A stretch of DNA of 58,441 nucleotides from JAWPMV01 sp038527215 (GTDB taxonomy: Bacteria; Bacteroidota; Bacteroidia; J057), in the NCBI GenBank assembly GCA_038527215.1, contig JBCBGC010000036.1, positions 1 through 58,441 of the forward strand, given 5' to 3'. This document shows, one piece after another, positions 1 through 8,460 of the stretch. Position numbers and translations under genes: made by a program. The notes below the pieces were generated by a model. The model ran no database searches, was not told where the DNA came from, and was given only the letters and a program-made list of their open reading frames with translations. Each line of letters starts with the position of its first letter. The first letter of the stretch is position 1.

Positions 1-38
1 GAAAGGGTTTGATGAAATCATCTCTCTATCCATAAACT

Positions 39-95
39 TGTCACCCCAGAAAGGCATTTTACCAACCGGGAAAATGACTTATCCATCTCAAATAG
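39..95. repeat. truncated copy of the cloverleaf repeat family
   Basis: This stretch matches the left part of the structured repeats at 10.1-10.9 kb: the TGTCACCCC start, the AAGGCATTT arm and the AAAATG-CTTATCC continuation are all recognisable. It breaks off before the second hairpin. The flank at 12-26 is the reverse complement of the flank found between units in the large array. It lies directly downstream of the terminator of the oxygenase gene, which nearly duplicates the pyrophosphatase terminator beside the large array. Confidence 0.7.
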
Positions 96-100
96 TCCTT

Positions 101-138
101 AAAAAAAATGAGCCATCCCAACATCCAGGATGGCTCAT
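101..138 (-). terminator. Rho-independent terminator of the oxygenase gene
   Basis: An 11-bp perfect stem, ATGAGCCATCC against GGATGGCTCAT, surrounds a 9-nt loop. Read on the minus strand it is followed by a run of T residues (A run at 101-107 on the plus strand). It lies 13 bp past the stop codon of the minus-strand oxygenase gene. Confidence 0.85.
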
Positions 139-150
139 ATGAGGATTGAT

Positions 151-1107
151 TTATTTTCTTAAACCGATTTCTCTCAATCTTTCTTCCAGATATTCTCCGG
201 CGGTCATGTCGGTATAGGCTTTAGGATGCTCCTCGTCGATACAGCTTTCCAAACAGGTAAGATCCATATCTGATCTGGGGTGTAGGAAAAAAGGCACCGA
301 ATAACGAGGGTCCTTCATCCGCTCCACCGGTGGGTTGACGACACGATGGGTAGTGGAAGCCAATTTGTTATTGGTCAGGCGCTGTAGCATGTCGCCCACA
401 TTGATCACAATCTGGTTAGGTTCCGGATTAGCAGCAATCCATTCTCCCTCAGCATTTTTCACCTGCAGGCCTTCTGCACTGGCTCCAATCAGTAAGGTGA
501 TGAGGTTGATATCTTCGTGCTCAGCGGCTCTCACCGCTCCAGCAGGTACTTCCTCTGGGTTCTCGATTCCGTAATAATGGATGGGGCGCAGAATGCTGTT
601 TCCGTTGTGGATTTTGTTATCAAAATACTCAACTGGCAAGCCGAGATATTCCGCGGTGGCTCGGAGCAGGTATTTGCCGGAGTCTTCCAGCGCCCGGTAT
701 ATAGCTACGCCATAGTTCTCCACCCCGGGTACTTCCGCAGGAAAAATATTATCTGGGTATTGTTCTTTGATGGGATCGCCATCTTCCACAATCTGACCGA
801 TGTGGTAGAATTCTTTCAAGTCGCCTACATTGCGGCCCTTGGCATGCTCCTTCCCCTTCGAGGTATAGCCACGCTGGCCCGCCAGATCAGCGTCTTCGTA
901 GCGGTCCTTTACCTCCTGGGGTAAGGCAAAAAAGTCTTGAAAACTTCCGTATGCCTGGTCAATCAGCGTTTGTCCAACTCCATGATTGGCAACAATCGCG
1001 AAACCAATACCAGAGAAGGAGTCACCTAATTGCTTGACAAAGCGGGCTTTGCTAGCCTCATCACCATGTCGGTAATCATTCAAATCTACGGTAGGTATAT
1101 GGTTCAT
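151..1107 (-). CDS. 2-oxoglutarate/Fe(II)-dependent oxygenase, isopenicillin N synthase family
   Basis: This 318-residue protein belongs to the isopenicillin N synthase/2OG-Fe(II) oxygenase family, cytosolic enzymes that couple oxidation of a substrate to decarboxylation of 2-oxoglutarate. The N-terminal DIOX_N half covers about residues 4-120 and the jelly-roll oxygenase core about 170-300. Visible ligands are His197 and Asp199 (HED), His254 in the THRVVNP segment, and the R-Y-S motif at 268-270 that binds the 2-oxoglutarate carboxylate. Length is normal for the family. It stands alone, divergent from the DUF5686 gene, and ends at a strong terminator. The substrate cannot be told from sequence; relatives act on amino acids, flavonoid-like compounds or ethylene precursors. 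Confidence 0.9.
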   Translation of the reverse strand: MNHIPTVDLNDYRHGDEASKARFVKQLGDSFSGIGFAIVANHGVGQTLIDQAYGSFQDFFALPQEVKDRYEDADLAGQRGYTSKGKEHAKGRNVGDLKEFYHIGQIVEDGDPIKEQYPDNIFPAEVPGVENYGVAIYRALEDSGKYLLRATAEYLGLPVEYFDNKIHNGNSILRPIHYYGIENPEEVPAGAVRAAEHEDINLITLLIGASAEGLQVKNAEGEWIAANPEPNQIVINVGDMLQRLTNNKLASTTHRVVNPPVERMKDPRYSVPFFLHPRSDMDLTCLESCIDEEHPKAYTDMTAGEYLEERLREIGLRK

Positions 1108-1233
1108 TTTTTAGTCCTTAGATGTAATTATGCAACGAACTGAGGCGTTTTTTCTTCTACACAAGTTAGAAAAAGCTATGAAATTACTGCCTTAGCCTAT
1201 GATTTATTCTATCATCCTGGTTTTATTTGTTAC

Positions 1234-3798
1234 ATGATTCTACTATTGTCAGTTTATCTACGTTTCCAGACCTACACCTCGATTTCTCGATTTTTTCTCC
1301 TCTTAGGCATTTGCTTTCTAAGTCTCAACGCCAAGGCTCAAAGCAATTACCGATTTTCTGGTCAGGTTACTGATGATATGGGTCAACCCTTAGCTTTTGC
1401 TTCCGTTAATGTGGACGAAGCTCGTTGGGGAACGCTCAATCAAACCAATGGATTTTCCCTACAACTGCCCGCCGGCTCCCATGTAGTGACCATTTCTTAT
1501 CTGGGGTATCAAAGTATAAAGGATACCATTTTTCTCCGTGGAAATCTTACGAAAAACTACCAGCTGACTCCCGAAACGGTCTTCCTCGAAGAAGTCATCA
1601 TTACGGAGGACGGCAGAGATCCCGCTTATTATATCATGAAAAAAGCAATTGAGCGGAAAAAGGAGAACGCCGTTCCCTTCCCTCAATATGCCTATGATGC
1701 CTATAATAAATCCATCCTACGATTCCAGGAGGGTTTTGACCTGGACAGCATGTTGAAGAGCTTCGCAGCTGGCCTTGGCAGTCTGGGAGGCGCTGATAAT
1801 GAAGAGGAGGAAGCAGAAACAGCTGGGCTACCCAGCGATCTGTTGTATCTGTCCGAGAGTTTCTCCCGGATGTACATCAAGGCTCCTCAATTGGCCAAGG
1901 AAGAAATTCTCAGCAGCAGGGTCAGTGGAGCATCTGATCAGTTTTCCTTCCTCGGAAACTTATTTAATCGCTTTGACCCTTATGAAAATCGAAGCTTCCT
2001 GGGGCAAATCGCAGAAAGAGGCATTGTCTCTCCGCTTTCTGGTCAGGCCTTTTTGTTTTATCGCTTCAAACTGCTGGGCAGCCTGATCCAGGAAGGAGAA
2101 AAAGTGTATAAAATCCAGGTGATTAGGAAACGCAAGCAAGACCCTGCCTTTAGCGGGTTGATCTACATTGCTGACAGCAGCTTTGCGGTGCAAAACCTGG
2201 ATTTGTATGTAACCAAGGAACAAGCCATCCAGGTTCTGGACAGCATTCGGGTAAGCCAGTCTTATCAAAAATTCCACCGAACCTGGGTCCCCATGAGCAC
2301 CCAAATGCGCTTTGCATTGAATTTTAAGGTCATGGTTCTTACCCTCCCGCTGGTCGGGCAGTTTACCTCGGTGCTTTCCCAATATGAAGAAAAAGCCGAG
2401 TTACCCAAGGCTTATTTTAAGCGCGAAATCATCCGAGTGGATGACAGTGCCCTGGTACATCCTCCGGTATGGTGGGACAGTGTCCGTCCGTTGCCCCTTA
2501 CGGAGATTGAAAGGACTGACTACCGGGTCAAGGATAGCTTGGAACAGGTAACCAATTCCCCCGAGTACCTGGATTCCCTCACCGCCAGCCAGCCTAAAGT
2601 AAATGCCCAGACCCTTTTACTGGGGGGCGTCCGCCGGGATTTTCGGAAAAAGACCAGCTGGGTATTTGTACCACTGTGGGACCAGGTAGGCTTCAATGCC
2701 ATTGAGGGCTTTTATCTGGGGCAAGGCATCGACCGGATCTGGGAGCGCCCCAAAGACCGGAGCTGGCGGCTGGGCTATCGCCTGCACGGAGGGTTGAGCA
2801 GTCGGCTGCTGAGCTATCAGGGGCAGGCCCGGTATAAAGGGGGCAGCCGATACAATCTCGCAGTGGAAGCCAAAGGCGGAGATTTTGTGCAGCAGTTTAA
2901 TCCGGTGAGGCCCATAGGCCCCTGGGCTACTTCAGGACAGGCCCTATATTTCAAGCAGAGCTTTATCCGACTGTACCGCAAGCAATTTGGAGGGCTGAGC
3001 TATGAACAGGATATCGCCAATGGCTTGCAACTGGAAGTAACCACTGAATTCTCCCGCCGCTTGCCCATGAGCAATAGCTCGGACTATACCCTTTTCCCTA
3101 AAGATGAGCCATATACACCGAATCTCAGAGATACGCTGAACCGGGCCTGGGTTTCTACGATTGGTTTGCGGTATCAACCCTTTAACCGTTACATCTCCAT
3201 ACCCGGCGGCAGGATGAGTATGGGTTCTAAATGGCCCGTTTTCTCATTGCTTTTTTCCTACGCCTTGCCTTTTGCAGATGGAGAGGTAGCCGATTTTCAA
3301 AAAATAGAAGTCCGGGTGGAAGATGAAGTGAGTCTGGGCTTAGTCGGTACATTTAACTGGATGGTAAAAGGGGGGCAATTTTTAGCAGCGGAAAAAGTCT
3401 ACACGCCGGATCTCTTTCATTTCCATGGAAACCGGACTTATTTTCTGCGCGGGGGCTGGCAAGCCTTCTCCCTCCTCCCCTACTATGATTTATCCAGCAC
3501 CAGCACTTTTCTGGAAGCCCACGCCCGACATGACTTTGGCGGATTTTTATTTAACAAAATACCCGGGATCAGAAGGCTAAAATTAAGCGAATATGCGGAG
3601 GCGCATTTTTTACTTCAGGAAAATGGCACCCCCTATCTGGAGCTTGACTTCGGCTTCAGTAAGCGCTTTTTCAAGTTCATCCCGCTCACCATTGAAGGGA
3701 ACGTCCGCCTCTTAGAAGAAGGCATCGATGGGCCATCCTGGGGATTCAAAATTGGCATCACAAATCTGGAAGGCATTAGCGCCAGCCTGGGTTCCTAG
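1234..3798 (+). CDS. DUF5686 outer-membrane protein with carboxypeptidase-regulatory-like domain
   Basis: This 854-residue protein starts with a signal peptide (about 1-36, ending AKAQS). A carboxypeptidase-regulatory-like beta-sandwich follows at about 41-120, with the typical SGQVTDDMGQPLAFASVNV and ISYLGYQS segments. The rest is the DUF5686 region, including the hallmark DPAYYIMKKAIERK segment near 130-145, and ends in alternating hydrophobic strands that resemble an outer-membrane barrel. Such proteins are widespread in Bacteroidota and have no settled function; a role in the outer membrane is inferred. It is monocistronic. The next gene converges on it and a shared hairpin lies between them. 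Confidence 0.88.
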   Translation: MILLLSVYLRFQTYTSISRFFLLLGICFLSLNAKAQSNYRFSGQVTDDMGQPLAFASVNVDEARWGTLNQTNGFSLQLPAGSHVVTISYLGYQSIKDTIFLRGNLTKNYQLTPETVFLEEVIITEDGRDPAYYIMKKAIERKKENAVPFPQYAYDAYNKSILRFQEGFDLDSMLKSFAAGLGSLGGADNEEEEAETAGLPSDLLYLSESFSRMYIKAPQLAKEEILSSRVSGASDQFSFLGNLFNRFDPYENRSFLGQIAERGIVSPLSGQAFLFYRFKLLGSLIQEGEKVYKIQVIRKRKQDPAFSGLIYIADSSFAVQNLDLYVTKEQAIQVLDSIRVSQSYQKFHRTWVPMSTQMRFALNFKVMVLTLPLVGQFTSVLSQYEEKAELPKAYFKREIIRVDDSALVHPPVWWDSVRPLPLTEIERTDYRVKDSLEQVTNSPEYLDSLTASQPKVNAQTLLLGGVRRDFRKKTSWVFVPLWDQVGFNAIEGFYLGQGIDRIWERPKDRSWRLGYRLHGGLSSRLLSYQGQARYKGGSRYNLAVEAKGGDFVQQFNPVRPIGPWATSGQALYFKQSFIRLYRKQFGGLSYEQDIANGLQLEVTTEFSRRLPMSNSSDYTLFPKDEPYTPNLRDTLNRAWVSTIGLRYQPFNRYISIPGGRMSMGSKWPVFSLLFSYALPFADGEVADFQKIEVRVEDEVSLGLVGTFNWMVKGGQFLAAEKVYTPDLFHFHGNRTYFLRGGWQAFSLLPYYDLSSTSTFLEAHARHDFGGFLFNKIPGIRRLKLSEYAEAHFLLQENGTPYLELDFGFSKRFFKFIPLTIEGNVRLLEEGIDGPSWGFKIGITNLEGISASLGS

Positions 3799-3821
3799 CT
3801 GGTAGCTGTCAAGTCAGCCAC

Positions 3822-3851
3822 AAAAAAGAGGGCCCCGCCCTAGCGGAGCCC
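3822..3851 (-). terminator. terminator of the enolase-superfamily gene
   Basis: GGGCCCCGC pairs with GCGGAGCCC with one mismatch over a short loop. On the minus strand the stem is followed by a T run (A run at 3822-3827). It lies about 85 bp beyond the stop codon of the minus-strand epimerase gene and also sits after the convergent DUF5686 gene. Confidence 0.75.
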
Positions 3852-3936
3852 GGTTGCTCTGGTAATAAATCCTGAGCAGTAGACGGTTTCTCTTTAACAA
3901 TATTTTCTCAGTCCCTTTCCAATAGAAAGGCGATCA

Positions 3937-5037
3937 TCAATCCTTTAATACTTCCGGCATGATCTTAAGTCCCAGTCCTGTTCCCATATTCGGAAAAGGG
4001 AGACTTAATTCCCCACGGTGATCGAATTTCAATGATGGATCGCAAATATCTTTTTCAAGAAGATGCGTACCATATGCTCCCTCTCTAGCTGTTACTTCTT
4101 TTCGCAAGGCAGAAAACAACAGTCCAGCGGAAGTTAATAAACCCGTTTCACCATAATGTGCCCCCAACTGGCACGAAACCCCATGACTTTTCGCGTAGTC
4201 ATATATTGCGAGGGACTGAAAAATACCTCCATGCTTCGAAATTTTCAAATTTAATCTGTTACAAATTCGATTTTCCAGCAATCTTTTTGCTGAATCGAGG
4301 CATGTAAGGGATTCATCGGCCACAAAATAGGCCTCATGGCCAAAATTTTGCATGATCTTAAGCATATTTTCATTTTCCGCCGGAGGAAAAATTTGTTCAA
4401 AAATATTCACCCCTTGCGCCAACCAAAAGGGGATTTCTTTCTGGGCCTCGGTCAGACTCCAACCGGTATTGGCATCTACCCTCACCGCAACCTCAGGGCC
4501 AAAGCATTCCCGGACCAGGTTCAAACGTGCCTGATTGTTGGCTCGGTCCGGTCCCACTTTGATTTTAACTTCCGAAAATTGAAAGCCAGACAAGATGGGT
4601 CTTAATTTTTCAACCGGTCCAATGGGGATGACTCCAGCGTAGGCGAAGGTCTGGGGATGAGGGTCTGACATGAGTTCGAAAAGGCTTTGGTTTTGCTCCT
4701 TCCCCCAGGCATCCAGTAAGGCTAGCTCCAAACCACATAGGGCAGCTGGCCCCAGATGCGGACGCACCAGGTCCAATAATTCGGGTACCTCTTCCAGGCT
4801 AGCCAGGGATTGGCCTATGAGAAAGGGTTTGATCAAGATCAGGCCCCGGCGGACAGCGTATAAGCTTTCACCGCTCACATAAGCGCGGGGGCAGGATTCT
4901 CCAAAGCCCAAAACCCCTTCCCGGGTTTCAATCTGGACGATGACAGAAGCAGAGGTTTGAGTTTCCTGGTTGGCCTGGCGGAACGGCACCTTGAGCGGAA
5001 TAGACCATTCCGCACAGGATAGATTTTGTATCATCAT
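3937..5037 (-). CDS. enolase-superfamily dipeptide epimerase-like protein (mandelate racemase/muconate lactonizing family)
   Basis: This 366-residue protein has the two-domain build of the muconate-lactonizing subgroup: an N-terminal capping domain (about 1-125) and a TIM-barrel (about 130-350). The catalytic set is visible: the KIK pair at 158-160, metal ligands Asp188 (RVDAN), Glu214 and Asp241 (ADES), and the second acid-base lysine in the KISKHGG segment at 265-270. This arrangement fits L-Ala-D/L-Glu epimerases and related dipeptide epimerases better than mandelate racemase, which uses a His-Asp dyad. A peptidoglycan-recycling or dipeptide role is therefore likely but not proven. O-succinylbenzoate synthase is a less likely alternative; no menaquinone genes are near. 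Confidence 0.82.
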   Translation of the reverse strand: MMIQNLSCAEWSIPLKVPFRQANQETQTSASVIVQIETREGVLGFGESCPRAYVSGESLYAVRRGLILIKPFLIGQSLASLEEVPELLDLVRPHLGPAALCGLELALLDAWGKEQNQSLFELMSDPHPQTFAYAGVIPIGPVEKLRPILSGFQFSEVKIKVGPDRANNQARLNLVRECFGPEVAVRVDANTGWSLTEAQKEIPFWLAQGVNIFEQIFPPAENENMLKIMQNFGHEAYFVADESLTCLDSAKRLLENRICNRLNLKISKHGGIFQSLAIYDYAKSHGVSCQLGAHYGETGLLTSAGLLFSALRKEVTAREGAYGTHLLEKDICDPSLKFDHRGELSLPFPNMGTGLGLKIMPEVLKD

Positions 5038-5050
5038 ATAGAAGCAACAT

Positions 5051-5140
5051 ATAGGCCCGGGACCATCCTACCGGAGGTGGGTGGGATGGAAGCATCATGG
5101 CGTTGAGGCATAACTCGAAGGGGTAGAATGGCCCGGGTAT
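5051..5140. repeat. long imperfect hairpin in the leader of the epimerase gene
   Basis: The left arm ATA-gg-CCCGGG-a-CCAT-c-CTACC pairs with the right arm GGTAG-a-ATGG-CCCGGG-TAT, giving about 18 base pairs interrupted by small bulges and enclosing some 45 nt. It begins 14 bp before the start codon of the minus-strand gene, so the leader transcript could fold on it. Confidence 0.55.
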
Positions 5141-5159
5141 TCCGTACAATTTAAAGGTT

Positions 5160-5322
5160 AAGGGCCTGTTTCAACCTTATTCTCCAGGGTAATACTTGTC
5201 TTTTGGAAACCTGATTTCACCATTTGCCCTCACCATAGCACGCTATGCCTCAGGAAAATGGCCCATCAGAACCCGAAATCCTGCTTATTCCCCACTAAAG
5301 CTCAATTTTTAACAGGCGCTAA
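5160..5322. repeat. dispersed TIR repeat, copy A (long form)
   Basis: The left end reads GGGCCTGTTTCAACCTTAT and the right end CTCAA...TTAACAGGCGCTAAGC, so the ends are inverted repeats of the GCGCCTGTT core. Related copies occur at 15501, 40990 and 43114. This copy carries about 70 bp of extra central sequence that holds its own nested inverted repeats (CCATTT/AAATGG and ATAGC/GCTAT). Its right end overlaps the last codon of the neighbouring gene and provides that gene's stop. Confidence 0.7.
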
Positions 5323-6101
5323 GCAGGACTGGTGCTTCTGTAGAAGGTATTTTTCCAGGCTTTGCGCCGCCTTCTCATATTCATTTTGGCCACTTTGATC
5401 ACGACATTTGCCATGACCAGCCAATCATAGTCAGTCAGGACCAGCATGCCATTTCCTTTACTGTGGCCAGGGTTCTTCTCTGCATAAAATCTGATTAAGG
5501 GGTTTTTGAGGAGACGCGGTCTGATCGGGGCCACATGATCTTTCAACAGTTTCCTTTGCTTGGTTACCGTGCCTGAAGCTGGGTTGTAGCTTTCGCCGTA
5601 GTGGGTCATACCCAGATAGTTTATCAGCATATGGTAGGCAGGCGGGGTCGGCTTCTCAGGGTTTGGATAAAAAGAATGACTGTTCTTGGCAATGAGCAGG
5701 TAAGGCTTGTAGGTAAGGGCATCGGCCCAAATAACGGTTTTGTACCATGGTCGGAACAACTTATGTTTTAAGAAGATTTTTAAGGTGGACCATTGGACCG
5801 GATGTGATCCCCGGTAAGCCTTTTCAATAAAGAGCTGTCCCAGGTACACCGCCATAATGGGTCTCAAAAAACCAGGAGCGCGAAAGGTGCGGACTTTATA
5901 TCCGTTATATCCCACAATTCTCCCGTTTTTGTGGGTACGGAAAATGACCAGCCGGTCAAATCCTTCCTGGATTCTTTTGAGGCATGCTTCCCGGCTAATA
6001 TGATGATGGGCCAAATAGAGGTCTACCATCTGGGCTTCTTCCTGTGGATGTAAATCCTTCGCTTCTGTGATCTGGATGTGCAACATTTTTTTGTTGAGCA
6101 T
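5319..6101 (-). CDS. hypothetical protein, possible GNAT-like acyltransferase fold
   Basis: I do not recognise this 260-residue protein with certainty. The first 130 residues resemble a GNAT fold: an N-terminal beta-alpha stretch, then VIFRTHKNGRIVGYNGYKVR, then a strand LGQLFIEKAYRGSHPVQWST that fits the acetyl-CoA binding region, where 'YRGSHPVQ' stands in for the usual R/Q-xx-G-x-G/A. The C-terminal part is basic (KMNMRRRRKAWKN) and has no family match I can name. It is cytosolic. A second in-frame ATG lies at residue 6. The stop codon lies inside repeat copy A. It is transcribed alone. Confidence 0.6.
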   Translation of the reverse strand: MLNKKMLHIQITEAKDLHPQEEAQMVDLYLAHHHISREACLKRIQEGFDRLVIFRTHKNGRIVGYNGYKVRTFRAPGFLRPIMAVYLGQLFIEKAYRGSHPVQWSTLKIFLKHKLFRPWYKTVIWADALTYKPYLLIAKNSHSFYPNPEKPTPPAYHMLINYLGMTHYGESYNPASGTVTKQRKLLKDHVAPIRPRLLKNPLIRFYAEKNPGHSKGNGMLVLTDYDWLVMANVVIKVAKMNMRRRRKAWKNTFYRSTSPA

Positions 6102-6454
6102 AACTGTTTTTAAGTGAGTTTCAAGGCAAAATAGAGGACTGCCATGCCATCGTGATAGCGAACGATCCGTGGGAACAATTATGAACTCCGATGTAAATGT
6201 TGATCAAAACAGGAGGAAGGGCTCGTTTTTATTCCTCTTGTTCAAAACAAATATCCTTGAGAAATCAGGCTACAGCTACCTCATTTCTCTCCCTTTTCTA
6301 AAATCAGGCATTCTTCCCAGAATAATCAGGTATAAATACCTGTTTTGCCCTCCAGGGTCATGAGAAGCCTATGAAAGGGCTTTTAGCTTTTGTATATTCA
6401 TTTCGACTTATAGAATATTTACCTACAAAAACTACCACCCATAATCCTTGCACT
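6102..6454. other. intergenic region, divergent promoters, one palindrome
   Basis: About 350 bp lie between two divergent genes. An AT-rich plus-strand reading frame at 6169-6363 has no protein-like features and I do not call it. The only structure I see is CAGGTA-TAAA-TACCTG at 6327-6342 followed by TTTTG, about 110 bp before the start of the Cys-rich gene. Confidence 0.5.
6327..6342. promoter_or_regulatory. CAGGTA-N4-TACCTG palindrome, possible operator
   Basis: Two perfect 6-bp arms flank TAAA, followed by four T residues. It could be an operator for the four-gene operon that starts at 6455 or a weak terminator hairpin. The stem is short, so a binding site is somewhat more likely. Confidence 0.35.
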
Positions 6455-7006
6455 ATGAACTGGAGAAATGGATTTTTTATCGTTACCGCCCTGTGGCTAG
6501 CCACCTTGGTTTGGGCCTTTTTTCCTGCAGAAAAAAACCAGGCAGATCAAAAGGCAGCCCCCATTACCCGGGGAGCTGATACCCCTCCTTGTGATATACC
6601 TCCGTTAGAGATTGAGTGTGCCCAGGCCAGCGCTGATATTGCCGCTTATGATGGGTTTATCACAAATGCTGAAATAAGCTGTCCTTCTGGAGATTGCGGC
6701 ATCAATCCGAGTCTGGTCAAAGGGCTGGACTCCAAAGGATTTAAAATTCCCAAGTGCGAGCTCAATGAAATGCTGGACGAATATACTGCTGCTGAAGAAA
6801 TCTGGGCCATGTTGGCGTTGAAAGAATATGCCGCCCCTGGAGAACCCTATACCCATGTGGTCTCCCTCATTTTCCAAGGAGTGGTACAAGCTGGCGTGGG
6901 AGAAGAATGTGATATTGATGGAACCACCTGGAAATATTTTGATTTCACCTTGCCTTGCCCAACCCTGTGCCCTGGTGGCGGGGATGAGGCTTCTGCCCCT
7001 TTTTGA
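6455..7006 (+). CDS. Cys-rich exported or membrane-anchored hypothetical protein
   Basis: The 183-residue protein begins with a basic residue and a hydrophobic stretch (about 5-24, ending TLVWAFFP) that can act as a signal peptide or anchor. An in-frame ATG 28 codons upstream is possible, but the chosen start gives a normal signal sequence. The mature part holds eight cysteines, including C-PSG-D-C and C-PTL-C patterns, which suggests disulfide bonds or metal binding outside the cytoplasm. I know no family for it. It opens an apparent operon: 24 bp separate it from the membrane protein, which overlaps the kinase gene, which overlaps the regulator gene. A role as a signal input to the two-component pair is inference only. 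Confidence 0.65.
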   Translation: MNWRNGFFIVTALWLATLVWAFFPAEKNQADQKAAPITRGADTPPCDIPPLEIECAQASADIAAYDGFITNAEISCPSGDCGINPSLVKGLDSKGFKIPKCELNEMLDEYTAAEEIWAMLALKEYAAPGEPYTHVVSLIFQGVVQAGVGEECDIDGTTWKYFDFTLPCPTLCPGGGDEASAPF

Positions 7007-7030
7007 ACCCAAATCGGAAAGAAATCAGCC

Positions 7031-7705
7031 ATGGTAGATTTATTGCTTTGGTTCTCCAACCTTGCAAAAGGTCTTATGCTCTTATCACTTTTCCTGTTGT
7101 TGCTACGGGTAAAAGTGCTTTCCCCGCCGTTTAAATGGCTGATGGGAATCCTGGGATTGTTCCTGATCACCGAAATCGTGACCTACCTTTTCTGGTATAA
7201 TGGAAAATCCAACTTACCTGTCTTACATGTCTATACTTTATTGGAGTTAATCCTCTGGACAGGTTTTTATCGCGCCTTATTTCAAGACGATAAGGTCTTT
7301 CAACGGCGAAGTTTGATAGGGCTCAGCCTGGGGAGTCTGTTCATTATTCTCAATACCATTTTCTGGGAAGATCTTTATTCTTTTAACAGTCAGGCCAAAA
7401 CCCTGGTTCAGATTTTCCTGGTTACCTATGCCGTTATCTATTTTTTTAACGCCTTTGGGAAAACTGATTTTAGCGAACCGATTCATCAGGCCAATAGCTT
7501 ATTAAACTTTGCCGTGATTCTCTACTACTCCGGTAGTCTGTTTATTTTTATGTTTAGTAACGTACTTTTTGAACAGGGTAGTAAATTGCATGACGGATTT
7601 TGGTTGTTCAATGGAATCCTGTTTGCCGTCTTCCAGGCTTTAATTTGTTTCAGTGTATGGAAAGTAGTATTCCGCAAGCAGAAGTATATCTCTTCATCGC
7701 CGTAG
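7031..7705 (+). CDS. multi-pass membrane protein upstream of a histidine kinase
   Basis: This 224-residue protein is almost entirely hydrophobic, with about six or seven membrane segments (roughly 7-25, 37-56, 65-82, 96-112, 125-142, 156-176, 190-210) and a basic C-terminus (FRKQKYISSSP). No enzymatic motif is visible. Its last 49 bp overlap the start of the histidine kinase gene, so the two are translated together. Such sensor-membrane proteins often form the detection part of short kinases that have only one membrane segment; that role here is inferred. Confidence 0.75.
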   Translation: MVDLLLWFSNLAKGLMLLSLFLLLLRVKVLSPPFKWLMGILGLFLITEIVTYLFWYNGKSNLPVLHVYTLLELILWTGFYRALFQDDKVFQRRSLIGLSLGSLFIILNTIFWEDLYSFNSQAKTLVQIFLVTYAVIYFFNAFGKTDFSEPIHQANSLLNFAVILYYSGSLFIFMFSNVLFEQGSKLHDGFWLFNGILFAVFQALICFSVWKVVFRKQKYISSSP

Positions 7706-8460
7706 GCATTTTCCTCATGCTCCTGCTTTCCATTGCCCTGGTTGTATTTTTCAATCTTTCTCAAAAAAAGCTCCATAAGGAGCAGATGAATACCCAGGAG
7801 ATCCAGCTGGAGCACCAACAAAACATGCTCTATGCGATCATCGAGGGGCAAGAAGATGAGCGACGCAGGATTGCCAAAGACCTGCATGATGAAGTAGGTT
7901 CTAAACTCAACGTGCTTTTTCTCCATCTTCACCGATTGCGGAAAAAAGACCTACAATCGGCACAGATCCTCGAAATCAGTGAAGATTTGGAGCAGTTGGT
8001 CAATACCACCATTGACACCACCCGGAGAATTTCGCACGATCTCTTGCCTCCTACCCTGGATAATTTTGGTCTCGTAGAAGGGCTGCGGGAGCTATGCGAG
8101 TCCTACCACAAGAGCAAGGAAATCCAAATTGACTTTGAAGTAGTAACCCATAAAACCCCGGAAATTTCCAAACTCGCCAGTGTAAATCTCTTCCGAGCGG
8201 CTCAGGAACTGATCAAGAATTCCATTAAACACGGCCAGGCCTCGCATATTTTATTGAAGCTTTCGCTGGGTTTTTCAGAATTAAAAATAACTTACAGGGA
8301 CAACGGCAAAGGATTTTCCATTTCTCGGATTACTGAAAGTAAAGGTCTGGGCATGAAAAACCTCAAAAGCCGCCTGGACATGATTGGTGCAGGCTTTATC
8401 CTGGATTCATCTCCCGGTGAAGGTGTACACATTTCGATACATTACCCCTACGACATATGA
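7657..8460 (+). CDS. NarX/DesK-type sensor histidine kinase
   Basis: The 267-residue kinase has one membrane helix (about 10-33), a short coiled linker, a HisKA_3 dimerisation domain with the phospho-acceptor His77 in the KDLHDEVGSKL motif, and an HATPase_c domain (about 160-265) with the N box (QELIKNSIKHG), the DNGKGF G1 box and GLGMKNLKSR. It lacks an extracellular sensor domain. I chose the ATG at 7657 rather than a longer form that starts 19 codons earlier, since the longer N-terminus looks non-coding and overlaps the preceding gene more. The start overlaps the membrane protein gene and the stop overlaps the regulator start as ATGA, so this is a translationally coupled signalling operon. 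Confidence 0.92.
   Translation: MESSIPQAEVYLFIAVGIFLMLLLSIALVVFFNLSQKKLHKEQMNTQEIQLEHQQNMLYAIIEGQEDERRRIAKDLHDEVGSKLNVLFLHLHRLRKKDLQSAQILEISEDLEQLVNTTIDTTRRISHDLLPPTLDNFGLVEGLRELCESYHKSKEIQIDFEVVTHKTPEISKLASVNLFRAAQELIKNSIKHGQASHILLKLSLGFSELKITYRDNGKGFSISRITESKGLGMKNLKSRLDMIGAGFILDSSPGEGVHISIHYPYDI

Noticed and set aside
6169..6363. 64-codon frame between divergent genes
   Set aside because: AT-rich, no signal, no domain, and in a region that should hold promoters.
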